DNA from: Acidobacteriota bacterium
GTDB taxonomy: Bacteria; Acidobacteriota; Terriglobia; Terriglobales; Acidobacteriaceae
Assembly (NCBI GenBank): GCA_003225515.1
Contig: QIAK01000326.1
Span: forward strand, 4,502 to 11,390
Length of the DNA: 6,889 nucleotides
Direction: 5' to 3'
Under the pieces are notes generated by a model. That model was given only the letters and a program-made list of their open reading frames with translations. It was not told where the DNA came from and ran no database searches. Shown here piece by piece: positions 1-5,986 of the stretch. Each line of letters begins with the position of its first letter. Position 1 is the first letter of the stretch. The position numbers and the translations under genes are program-made.

Positions 1-896
1 CCGTCGGCCGACGGCCCCACCGAATCGCCGGCATTGTCCCCGGTGCAATCCGCAATCACGCCGGGATTGCGCGCGTCGTCTTCTTTGATCTTGAAGACAA
101 TCTTCATCAAGTCCGAGCCGATGTCGGCAATTTTTGTGAAGATGCCGCCCGCAATTCGCAATGCTGCCGCGCCCAGCGACTCGCCGATCGCGAAGCCGAT
201 GAAGCATGGTCCGGCGTAGTCACCTGGTATGAACAGCAGAATGAACAGCATGATGAGCAATTCCACGCTGATCAGCATCATGCCAATGCTCATGCCGGCC
301 TCAAGCGGAATCTGATACACGGGATACGGTTTGCCGGGCAGGGAAGCGAACGCGGTTCGCGAGTTGGCAAACGTGTTCACGCGAATGCCGAACCACGCGA
401 CTCCGTAGCTACCCGCAATGCCAACCAGACTGAAACCCAATATGATGGGCAGCGTCAGAGCAACCGGCTTTCCGGGCACGGGCGACAACCATCCAAAATA
501 AGCCGCAATAATGACCGCAATGAATGCCCATAACAGCAGAATGAATTTACCTTGCGTCACCAGATAGGTTTTGCAAGTCTCGTAGATCAACTCCGAGATC
601 TCGCGCATCGACCGGTGTACCGGCAGATTTTTCAGGCGCATGTAGATCGCCATGCCAAAGACAAGCCCGAATAGGCAGAACAGGATTCCGATCAGCAACA
701 ACTTGTGGCCATCAATTGCGCCATTAAAAAAGCTGACCTGCGACAGGTCAGGTAGTTTGAGAGAAGCCTCGCCGCCTTCGCCAGCAGGTTGGGCAAGAGC
801 GGTAGCGGCGCCGACGGTCAGCAGCGCGGCAATAGCCGAGAATTTCACGGCCATGCGGCGGCTGAAAAACGCGGCAGTGGCGAGCCAGGTACGCAT
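1..896 (-). CDS. hppA: Membrane-bound ion-pumping pyrophosphatase, N-terminal part (cut by window edge)
   Basis: M-PPases are multi-helix inner-membrane proteins that couple pyrophosphate hydrolysis to pumping of Na+ and/or H+. The frame runs open from the ATG at 896 to the window edge, giving 298 residues of a protein usually near 700 or more, so the C-terminal half is missing. Residues 1-35 look like a signal peptide or first anchor ending in ALAQ. Hydrophobic segments follow at about 65-85, 117-136, 148-170 and 203-224. The substrate-site region is visible: RIAGGIFTK (247-255), DIGSD (258-262), EDDARNP (272-278) and IADCTGDNAGDSVGP (281-295), with the pyrophosphate/Mg-binding acidic residues in place. 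The start is fixed by GGAGGA at 904-909, 7 nt upstream. A second Met at codon 15 gives a more classical signal peptide but has no ribosome-binding site. The ion specificity cannot be read, because the key residues lie outside the window. The CTGDNAGD form resembles the group seen in Bacteroidota and Acidobacteriota rather than the commoner DNVGDNVGD form (from memory). Confidence 0.95.
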   Translation of the reverse strand, partial: MRTWLATAAFFSRRMAVKFSAIAALLTVGAATALAQPAGEGGEASLKLPDLSQVSFFNGAIDGHKLLLIGILFCLFGLVFGMAIYMRLKNLPVHRSMREISELIYETCKTYLVTQGKFILLLWAFIAVIIAAYFGWLSPVPGKPVALTLPIILGFSLVGIAGSYGVAWFGIRVNTFANSRTAFASLPGKPYPVYQIPLEAGMSIGMMLISVELLIMLFILLFIPGDYAGPCFIGFAIGESLGAAALRIAGGIFTKIADIGSDLMKIVFKIKEDDARNPGVIADCTGDNAGDSVGPSAD

Positions 897-903
897 AAAT
901 GAG

Positions 904-909
904 TCCTCC
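904..909 (-). promoter_or_regulatory. Ribosome-binding site of hppA
   Basis: Read on the minus strand this is GGAGGA, 7 nt before the ATG at 896. It is a near-consensus Shine-Dalgarno sequence at ideal distance, and it selects the first Met over the one at codon 15. Confidence 0.8.
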
Positions 910-981
910 GGATAAAACGGTTTAAGGAATACAAACGTGTTTAGGCACCGCCTTCCAAAAACAGCATCCCGGCCCACGAAC

Positions 982-1004
982 CACGGTTCTTGGCTGCAAC
1001 CGTG
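982..1004. repeat. Inverted repeat (7-bp perfect stem, 9-nt loop) in hppA leader region
   Basis: CACGGTT at 982-988 is exactly complementary to AACCGTG at 998-1004, with a 9-nt spacer. It lies about 85-108 bp upstream of the hppA start, so it could be an operator dyad or a hairpin in the hppA 5' leader. No T-run follows on either strand, so it does not look like an intrinsic terminator. A 7-bp dyad can also occur by chance. Confidence 0.35.
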
Positions 1005-1163
1005 AGCCCGTTCAATCGAGCCTTAGACATCTATTTCTGGAATTCCGAACACGCTTCCACCGCAAAACTGAAGGAGTGTTGGAGCTTGGCCGCGTCGGAT
1101 TTAGCGCTGGTTGAGTTAAGAAAACTACGCCGCGAAAACCTGATTAGAGAAATAAGACTCTAG
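1002..1163 (+). CDS. Possible small protein (53 aa, GTG start), unrecognised
   Basis: A plus-strand frame runs from GTG at 1002 to TAG at 1161, divergent from hppA. The upstream frame stays open to a stop at 942, with a TTG at 990 as an alternative start. The predicted protein is soluble. It begins VSPFNRALDIYFWNSEH and ends in a charged, probably helical segment rich in Leu, Arg and Glu (about residues 32-53, LVELRKLRREN in the middle). The composition looks protein-like. Against it: there is no ATG, no recognisable Shine-Dalgarno sequence before GTG or TTG, and the reading is short. I do not recognise a family. It could equally be a chance opening in the hppA promoter region. Confidence 0.25.
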   Translation: MSPFNRALDIYFWNSEHASTAKLKECWSLAASDLALVELRKLRRENLIREIRL

Positions 1164-1413
1164 TCCCGGCATACCAGCCCAAAACGGGCATTTATAACAT
1201 GTTGGACACATCGGGTCAAACCAATTTCAGGCGGCAGGCGCAGGCGCTCTCCAGGATGAGGAAGAGGATCGATTTTGTAGGCTCTCTTTCGACCACGCTT
1301 GGGATTTCGGATGTGAAGAAAGTTGCATCCTTGACGTCTGGTGTATTGAGGTACAGACTCCTGAGGATATCTTCATCGTTTCCCCGGACGGACTCAACAG
1401 ATTGGACTTCCGC

Positions 1414-1632
1414 ATGAAAGCATTCCTTGCCATTGCGCGACTGCTCGTATCATTCGCACTCGTTTTCCTGGTGGCTGGAAGCTGTGCTGCCCAGGGCCTG
1501 AGTTCGAATTCAACCTGCACAATCAAGGTGACATTCACTCCGACCAAGACGGGAGCGCGCTCGGGAAGCGTCACTGTGACCGACAACGCGACCAACAGCC
1601 CAGAAAGTCTCCCTCCAGGGACCGGGACATAG
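1414..1632 (+). pseudogene. Remnant: signal peptide joined to half of a choice-of-anchor-D/ASH-like repeat
   Basis: From the ATG at 1414 the frame gives 72 residues. Residues 1-23 or so are a good Sec signal peptide: a Lys near the start, then a long Leu/Val/Ala core ending CAAQ. Immediately after comes a segment with STCTIKVTFTPTKTG, SGSVTVTDNATNSPES and a terminal GTGT. This matches the second half of the Ig-like repeats found many times over in large secreted choice-of-anchor-D proteins of Acidobacteriota, where CTIxVTFTP, LTVTDNA and SGTGT are hallmarks. One half-domain cannot fold as the usual beta-sandwich, so an internally deleted remnant of a larger surface protein is the likeliest reading. 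The frame is formally intact, with TAG right after GTGT. A TTG at 1402 is an in-frame alternative start. Neither start has a clear ribosome-binding site, which supports decay. Confidence 0.55.
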
Positions 1633-1670
1633 GTGCCTGGCGCACTAAAATTGCCAAAGGAAAACTTCGC

Positions 1671-2150
1671 ATGCAGAAAATCACTCCGTTCCTGTGGTTC
1701 GACAATCAGGCCGAGGAAGCCATGAAGTTTTACACGTCCATTTTCAAGCACTCAAAAGTGGGACGTGTCAGTCGCTACGGAGATGCCGGGCCTGGCCCAA
1801 AAGGGACCGTCATGTCCGCCACCTTCGAACTCGATGGACAGGAATTCATGGCGCTCAACGGTGGTCCACACTTCAAGTTCTCACCAGCCATTTCGTTCTA
1901 TGTAAATTGCGAAACGCAGCAGGAAGTCGACGAGTTGTGGGCGAAGCTCTCCGCCGGCGGAAAGCCGGAAAGATGCGGCTGGCTAACCGACAAATTTGGA
2001 CTGTCGTGGCAGATCATCCCTTCAATTCTAGGCGAGCTGTTGCACGACACGGACCCCGAGAAATCGCATAGGGTCATGAAAGCGATGCTTCAGATGGACA
2101 AGATCGATATTGAAGGGCTGAAGCAAGCCCACGCGGGAAAATACGAGTAG
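1671..2150 (+). CDS. VOC-superfamily protein, PhnB / 3-demethylubiquinone-methyltransferase-like family
   Basis: This is a 159-residue cytosolic protein of the vicinal-oxygen-chelate fold. It opens with KITPFLWFDNQAEEAMKFY (3-21), the typical first beta-alpha unit of the Pfam 3-dmu-9_3-mt group. It continues with MALNGGPHFKFSPAISFYV (60-78), then an E/D-rich helix with WAKLSAGG (90-97), then CGWLTDKFGLSWQIIP (102-117). The C-terminal helix region has DPEKSHRVMKAMLQMDKIDI (128-147). Length and motif order are those of the full family. Despite the family name, most members are not methyltransferases and their substrates are unknown. AAAGGA at 1656-1661 lies 9 nt before the ATG. Ten bases separate its stop from the next VOC gene, so the two are probably co-transcribed. 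No specific reaction can be assigned. Confidence 0.9.
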   Translation: MQKITPFLWFDNQAEEAMKFYTSIFKHSKVGRVSRYGDAGPGPKGTVMSATFELDGQEFMALNGGPHFKFSPAISFYVNCETQQEVDELWAKLSAGGKPERCGWLTDKFGLSWQIIPSILGELLHDTDPEKSHRVMKAMLQMDKIDIEGLKQAHAGKYE

Positions 2151-2160
2151 TCTTGTTTGT

Positions 2161-2556
2161 ATGACGAACCTCGCGCCAGTGCCCACCACCATCGCACCAT
2201 GGCTTTCCGTTCGCAATAGTGCCCGCGCCGTGGACTTCTACAAAACAGCATTCGGAGCGACTGAAGTATTTCGCATGGAAGAAGGCGGAAGCGTCGTGGC
2301 CAGGCTCTCCGTGGAAGGAGCGGAGTTTTGGGTGGGCGATGAATCTCCCGAACATTTCAACTTCAGCCCGCAGACGATTGGCGGCAGTTCCGTTCGAATC
2401 ATCCTGACGGTAGCTGATCCCGACGCCGTCTTCGCTCGTGCTCTCGGTGCCGGTGCATCGCAGGTCTACCCAGTAAGCGAGGAATACGGATGGCGGCTAG
2501 GCCGTGTCGTCGATCCCTACGGACATCACTGGGAAATCGGGCGTCCGCTGGCGTAG
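2161..2556 (+). CDS. VOC-superfamily protein, glyoxalase/PhnB-like
   Basis: This 131-residue cytosolic protein is of the glyoxalase/bleomycin-resistance fold. The first beta-alpha unit is APWLSVRNSARAVDFYKTAFGATEVFRM (12-39). The middle has LSVEGAEFWVGDESPEH (49-65), and the second unit runs VRIILTVADPDAVFARALGAGA (78-99). It ends in VVDPYGHHWEIGRPLA (116-131), where the DPxGHxWxI signature closes the fold and supplies the usual C-terminal Glu. It stops a few residues after the signature, slightly shorter than most PhnB-like proteins. It differs clearly from the VOC gene just upstream, so the pair is not a recent duplication. There is no strong ribosome-binding site before the ATG; the 10-nt gap suggests coupled translation. 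The last 31 bp overlap the 3' end of the convergent PAP2 gene. Substrate unknown. Confidence 0.88.
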   Translation: MTNLAPVPTTIAPWLSVRNSARAVDFYKTAFGATEVFRMEEGGSVVARLSVEGAEFWVGDESPEHFNFSPQTIGGSSVRIILTVADPDAVFARALGAGASQVYPVSEEYGWRLGRVVDPYGHHWEIGRPLA

Positions 2557-3533
2557 TCTCCCGACGGTTTGGCATTGGGCCACGAAAAGAGTGCTGAATT
2601 GGCAAATTTCTTTTCTCTGCGCTGCAACATTTTTTCGTGATGCCGCTGGCACGAAGCGCTCAACTCCGGATCGCAACGCGAGTGGAAAACGTGTGTGCCA
2701 ATAGCCACGCCCAAAGCCGCTCCCACCCACATATCCGAGGCCCAGTGATCGCGGGCCAAGTAGCGGGTTGTTGTCACCGTGAACGCTGCCGTGTAATTCA
2801 GTACCTGCACCCAAGGCTTTGGATACTCTTGTGCGACCACTGTAGCCATAGCCCAGGTGAACATCGCGTGTCCACCGGGGAAAGACGTATTAATCATGTG
2901 ATGCTTCAAAAAGTCGCCGTGCCCATTGCCTTCTCCGGGCCGCTGCCGGCCGGCAATGAACTGCATCGGCGTATAAACCAGGAAGGTGTCGACCAGCGTC
3001 TCCAGTTCCACCTGCCCCGTCTCTTTGGCATGGGGATGGTCCCCCTTGATTCCGTAAACCCAGACTCCCGCCAGTGTGCTGGCCAGCGCCGCAATCGAAA
3101 TATCCGAAGCGTCCTGATAAAACGTGTAATGTCCGCCAGGCAAATTGTTTTCGATGTGGCGGTCCGTCACCAGGAAAAGCGCTGTGGGTGCAAGGACCAG
3201 CGCATCCCACTTGAAATTTGAAGGCCTGAACGGAGCTTTGTAGATCTCTTTCTGGTCTTCGAATGTGCGTTTCACCGATCGCGAGATCAGACCATCATGT
3301 TTTTCCGAATGCTGCGCTTCACTGGGTGCGCCCCCATCGCCATCGAATATTCCCGCAGGCAACGAGGACACGTCGAAGCGAGGCATGGCCGCGATAAAGC
3401 TAGGTTCATTCATCGTGGTCGTTGCGGGACCGAACGCAGTTGTCTGCGAACGAGCGGCAACGGCTAGAACCATTACTACAAGTGCGGGCAGCAGTATTGT
3501 GAAAATCTTTTTCTTTTTCGAACTGTGGTTCAA
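2526..3533 (-). CDS. PAP2-family phosphatase, exported/membrane, with altered active-site motifs
   Basis: A 335-residue protein related to type 2 phosphatidic acid phosphatases, which remove phosphate from lipid phosphates or undecaprenyl diphosphate on the outer face of the membrane. Residues 6-30 are a signal peptide or anchor (four Lys, then a hydrophobic core ending AARSQ). Residues 31-100 are polar and family-unspecific. Hydrophobic segments follow at about 111-123, 145-162, 182-195, 223-236, 245-256 and 268-284. The three family motifs are present but not classical: motif 1 ends in RQRP (196-199) but has Gln191 where the family has Lys; motif 2 is PGGH (219-222) instead of PSGH; motif 3 is TRYLARDHWASD (256-267) with Arg257, His263 and Asp267 kept. 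The proposed catalytic His residues (222 and 263) are therefore intact. The start is TTG, chosen because GGAG at 3541-3544 sits 7 nt upstream. The exact lipid substrate cannot be told. Confidence 0.88.
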   Translation of the reverse strand: MNHSSKKKKIFTILLPALVVMVLAVAARSQTTAFGPATTTMNEPSFIAAMPRFDVSSLPAGIFDGDGGAPSEAQHSEKHDGLISRSVKRTFEDQKEIYKAPFRPSNFKWDALVLAPTALFLVTDRHIENNLPGGHYTFYQDASDISIAALASTLAGVWVYGIKGDHPHAKETGQVELETLVDTFLVYTPMQFIAGRQRPGEGNGHGDFLKHHMINTSFPGGHAMFTWAMATVVAQEYPKPWVQVLNYTAAFTVTTTRYLARDHWASDMWVGAALGVAIGTHVFHSRCDPELSASCQRHHEKMLQRREKKFANSALFSWPNAKPSGDYASGRPISQ

Positions 3534-3540
3534 GATGGGG

Positions 3541-3544
3541 CTCC
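3541..3544 (-). promoter_or_regulatory. Ribosome-binding site supporting a TTG start for the PAP2 gene
   Basis: Read on the minus strand this is GGAG, 7 nt before the TTG at 3533. The TTG is directly followed by the Lys-rich start of the signal peptide, so site and protein features agree on this unusual start codon. Confidence 0.6.
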
Positions 3545-3794
3545 GGGCGCCGCGAACACCAAGACGCGTCGTTTGGATGCAATCCGTAAAAAATGGTTAA
3601 TCGAGATTTGTGGCGGCAAGATATACGGAAGAAAATCACATCTGCACATGATACTGCCGACATTCCGGAAAACCCGTAGATTGCCTCGCCAAACACGGTA
3701 TGTCCCGCTGCTTCCGATGAACTTCACCAACCCATCCTCTCCAGCGCGGCATCTGATTTTCGCGATCTGGTTCTCCGCCGTCTAGTGGCCGCGT

Positions 3795-3835
3795 CTCACT
3801 ATTTCTCTCCAGTCGCAGTGAGGTGATGCTGACTG
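3795..3835. repeat. Overlapping inverted repeats that could form alternative hairpins
   Basis: CTCACT (3795-3800) is complementary to AGTGAG (3817-3822). In addition, CAGTCGCA (3810-3817) pairs with TGC (3827-3829) and GACTG (3831-3835), with one bulged T at 3830. The two pairings use shared bases and cannot form together. No T-run follows on either strand, so an intrinsic terminator is not supported. Confidence 0.3.
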
Positions 3836-4066
3836 TGTCTGTATGGTGGAGTCCTTGTGCCTTCCCCCGCCCCCATCGCGATCCTTGCCGTTTTCGCCCA
3901 ACTCGCTCGTTTCACACTCGAATAACTCATCATCAGCCGCGAAGACACCTTCGCCGCCGATCCATTCGAGCGAAATGCTTCTACGTAAGACCTTCGTTGG
4001 AATAGTCCTCACGGAGCAGGGACATCCCCGCACGTTCGTGAATACCGAGATTCAGCGCACCAAGAT

Positions 4067-4750
4067 TCACCGCTGAGGAGGCGTGACTGGCTCAGGAGGT
4101 GGTGGCGGCGGTGGCGGAATTTGGCCGCTTCCGTTCGGCTTCAGCAACGGATCGGACACCGTTGCACCGTTCTTCACCAGATCGGTTTTCACTTCTATCT
4201 TCTGTTTCGCCTGCGCATCGATCTCGGTCTCAAACGTCTGATAGCCAGGTAAGGCGACCCTGATCTTATGTGGGCCCGGAGCTACCAGCATGCCTCGGCC
4301 TGTGCCTTCAAATTCTCCTACGTGTCCCACGAATTGTCCGTCGACGAAAACCGCGGCCCGGTTCGGATTGACTGCAATCTTCACCGTCGCGGTCACCGGA
4401 GGCATCGGTGCAGTGGGCGCCTTTTGCATTTCCACGCGAACTACCTGCTTTTGTCCGGGCTGTACAGCAACCCGCTGCGTGAAGTCCTGATAACCGTCCT
4501 GCCGTACCGTAATCACGTGTTCGCCGGGGAGTAACAGAACCTTCTTCGATCCCTTTAGCTCCTTCAGATATCCGACGTATCCTCCATCGATCCATACGCC
4601 CGACGTTCTTTCAACCTTGGATTTCCCCTCGAATTCAATCTCTCCCATTACCTGATTATTTCCTGCATAAATCGCTGGCGTAAGCAGCAAAGTGGACACC
4701 ACCACTGCTACCCACAACCATCCGAATTCTGCTCGCCGCGAGCCTGTCAT
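4067..4750 (-). CDS. Exported protein with two PEGA domains and a proline-rich C-terminus
   Basis: This is a 227-residue protein. Residues 8-29 form a Sec signal peptide ending in AIYA, so the protein is probably periplasmic or outer-surface. Two PEGA domains follow, small beta-sandwich modules of bacterial envelope proteins. The first spans about 50-108, with SGVWIDGGYVGYL, then PGEHVITVRQDGY (75-87), and ends in VVRVEM. The second spans about 121-190, with VFVDGQFVGHV (134-144) and PGPHKIRVALPGY (158-170). A linker leads to eight consecutive prolines (212-219) and PEPVTPPQR at the end. Such tails are flexible and may reach into or bind cell-wall material (inference). The start is supported by AAAGGAGG at 4755-4762, only 4 nt from the ATG. 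No enzyme domain is present; a structural or binding role is likely. It is separated by 179 bp from the SDR gene upstream, so it may have its own promoter. Confidence 0.85.
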   Translation of the reverse strand: MTGSRRAEFGWLWVAVVVSTLLLTPAIYAGNNQVMGEIEFEGKSKVERTSGVWIDGGYVGYLKELKGSKKVLLLPGEHVITVRQDGYQDFTQRVAVQPGQKQVVRVEMQKAPTAPMPPVTATVKIAVNPNRAAVFVDGQFVGHVGEFEGTGRGMLVAPGPHKIRVALPGYQTFETEIDAQAKQKIEVKTDLVKNGATVSDPLLKPNGSGQIPPPPPPPPEPVTPPQR

Positions 4751-4754
4751 CGGG

Positions 4755-4762
4755 CCTCCTTT
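4755..4762 (-). promoter_or_regulatory. Strong ribosome-binding site of the PEGA-protein gene
   Basis: Read on the minus strand this is AAAGGAGG, near-perfect to the anti-Shine-Dalgarno, with a slightly short 4-nt spacer to the ATG at 4750. It fixes the start just before the signal peptide. Confidence 0.7.
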
Positions 4763-4929
4763 ATCTATCTTTAGTAGGAAAAAGGAGCATGAAGGCTGCC
4801 AAGCCCTTAAGCCGCTGAAATCAAAGCAAGAGCGCGGGACCGGGGAATCCTCAGCTATGCAAATTGGTCGATCTCAGAGGAACAATTTCGACCCGCCCGC
4901 GGCTGACACTATGGCTTGCGTCCTATTAA

Positions 4930-5985
4930 TCAGGCCGCTTTCTTGACGCTATCCTTCAGCAGCCCCAGCCGCACCAGACTTTCCGCCGTAGCGACGATGG
5001 ACTCCTCGTTCGAACGCGGCGTCCAACCCAGGGTTCGTTGGGCCTTTGCACTGGTGGCATTCTTCACTTTGCCGAGTTCCGGAAGAATTTGCTTCACCGC
5101 CGAATCGCGCAGCGCGGCGAGGTGCACTAACCAATTGGGGAGTTGCCGTGTCGGCACTCTCCTGGGGGAGGCGCCCATGCGGCTCTTCAACACTCGTGCG
5201 ATGTCGAGCATCGCCATGAAATCGCCGGCGACTGCGAGGAAGCGCTCGCCCTTAGCGGCGGGATGCGTCATCGCGCGTATGTGCAAGTCGGCAACATCGC
5301 GCACATCGACAGCGCCAAAGTAAAGGCGCGGAACGCCGGGAATAGCGCCGTCCATCATGCGCTGCACGATCAGGATCGAAGTCGAATAGTCGGCTCCCAG
5401 CACTGGACCGAAAATGCCTACGGGATTAACCACCGAAAGTTCTAGTGCGCCGCCTTCTTTGGAAATGAAATCCCAGGCCGCGTGCTCGGCGACGGTCTTC
5501 GACTTCGCGTAGGCGGTCACCCCTTTGCCATTGGGGTCGGTCCAATTGGTCTCGTTGAAGGGCGCGCTCTGTGGCGGATGGCCATAACCGATCGCCGCGA
5601 ACGAAGACGTCAGTACCACGCGCTTGACTCCGGCGTCGCGCGCCGCGCGCAGCACCCGCAGCGCTCCTTCGCGTGCCGGCACGATCAATTCATCTTCGTG
5701 ATTAGGAATGTTCGACGGAAACGGCGAGGCGACGTGCAGCACGTAGTCGCAGCCCACAACGGACTCAGCCCAGCCCGCGTCCTCTTCGAGGTCCGCGACT
5801 GTGAACGACAACCGATCGCCCGGCTGCGCGCCGCCCTCGTTCAACATGGCGCGTACATCGCCCTCGCGTTTCAAACTGCGCACGGTCGTACGCACGCGGT
5901 AGCCCGCCGCTAACAGCTGCAAAATACAATGAGCGCCGACGAAGCCGGAGCCGCCAGTAACCAGAACCGTGCTATCAGGAGACAT
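4930..5985 (-). CDS. NAD(P)-dependent extended SDR, dihydroflavonol-4-reductase / aldehyde reductase type
   Basis: This 351-residue cytosolic oxidoreductase has the length and motif order of the full family. The Rossmann glycine motif is TGGSGFVG (10-17). VRTTVRSLKR (31-40) carries Arg36, where DFR-like enzymes contact the NADP 2'-phosphate, so NADPH is the likely cofactor. VADL (63-66) supplies the adenine-site Asp. LTSS (125-128) holds the catalytic Ser, and Tyr159 and Lys163 in AYAKSK form the catalytic YxxxK. VVNPVGIFGP (185-194) and DVRDVADLH (227-235) are typical of the extended SDRs that reduce aldehydes or ketones, such as bacterial DFR-like and yeast GRE2-like enzymes. The C-terminus (AQRTLGWTPRSNEESIVATAESL, read in two parts 315-324 and 325-337) is also characteristic. 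The ATG is the only start possible, because an in-frame TAA lies three codons upstream. The gene begins 32 bp after the GH18 gene ends, so read-through is possible. The substrate is unknown. Confidence 0.92.
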   Translation of the reverse strand: MSPDSTVLVTGGSGFVGAHCILQLLAAGYRVRTTVRSLKREGDVRAMLNEGGAQPGDRLSFTVADLEEDAGWAESVVGCDYVLHVASPFPSNIPNHEDELIVPAREGALRVLRAARDAGVKRVVLTSSFAAIGYGHPPQSAPFNETNWTDPNGKGVTAYAKSKTVAEHAAWDFISKEGGALELSVVNPVGIFGPVLGADYSTSILIVQRMMDGAIPGVPRLYFGAVDVRDVADLHIRAMTHPAAKGERFLAVAGDFMAMLDIARVLKSRMGASPRRVPTRQLPNWLVHLAALRDSAVKQILPELGKVKNATSAKAQRTLGWTPRSNEESIVATAESLVRLGLLKDSVKKAA

Positions 5986-5986
5986 G

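Larger units (their letters stand above)
897..1413. other. Non-coding stretch upstream of hppA
   Basis: This is about 500 bp between the hppA start (minus) and the secretion-signal remnant (plus). It must hold the hppA promoter, but no good sigma-70 match stands out. The best pair I see on the minus strand is TTGGAA and TTGTAT with 18 bp between them, within about 60 bp of the hppA start, and it is weak. The stretch contains an inverted repeat (982-1004) and a possible small plus-strand ORF (1002-1163). From 1198 a plus-strand frame is open into the downstream remnant but has no usable start codon before 1402. I see no tRNA or mobile-element end. Confidence 0.6.
3534..4066. other. Stretch without a convincing gene between the PAP2 and PEGA-protein genes
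   Basis: About 530 bp between two minus-strand genes. Short frames exist on both strands: minus 3782-4033 (83 codons), plus 3843-4076 (77 codons), plus 3525-3785 (86 codons). None shows a recognisable domain, signal peptide or good ribosome-binding site, and the overlapping frames have similar composition. Overlapping inverted repeats lie at 3795-3835. The stretch must contain the PAP2 promoter (minus strand, towards 3560-3700), but I cannot point to a clear one. Nothing indicates a mobile element. Confidence 0.6.

Noticed and set aside
920..965. Possible sigma-70 promoter for hppA (TTGGAA, 18 bp, TTGTAT on the minus strand)
   Set aside because: Only about half of the consensus bases match in each box; not enough to annotate.
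1179..1191. Small GCCC/GGGC hairpin with AAAAC loop
   Set aside because: The stem is only 4 bp and no T-run follows; it does not qualify as a terminator.
1198..1401. Plus-strand frame open upstream of the remnant, containing CIEVQTPEDIFIVSPDGLNR, loosely like nucleotidyltransferase-associated motifs
   Set aside because: There is no ATG, GTG or TTG in this part, the resemblance is only a few residues, and the motif does not continue into the downstream frame.
1227..1751. 174-codon minus-strand frame
   Set aside because: It lies antisense to the secretion-signal remnant and the start of the first VOC gene, has no recognisable domain and a Ser/Arg-rich low-quality C-terminus. It is a shadow frame.
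2637..3221. 194-codon plus-strand frame
   Set aside because: It is fully antisense to the well-supported PAP2 gene and shows no domain.
3782..4033. 83-codon minus-strand frame downstream of the PEGA gene
   Set aside because: No ribosome-binding site, no family resemblance, and other frames of the same stretch are comparably open.
3843..4076. 77-codon plus-strand frame
   Set aside because: Ser/Pro-rich low-complexity start, no ribosome-binding site, and it runs into the 3' end of the PEGA gene on the other strand.
5482..5913. 143-codon plus-strand frame
   Set aside because: Antisense to the SDR Rossmann domain; Arg/His-rich shadow of a GC-rich gene.
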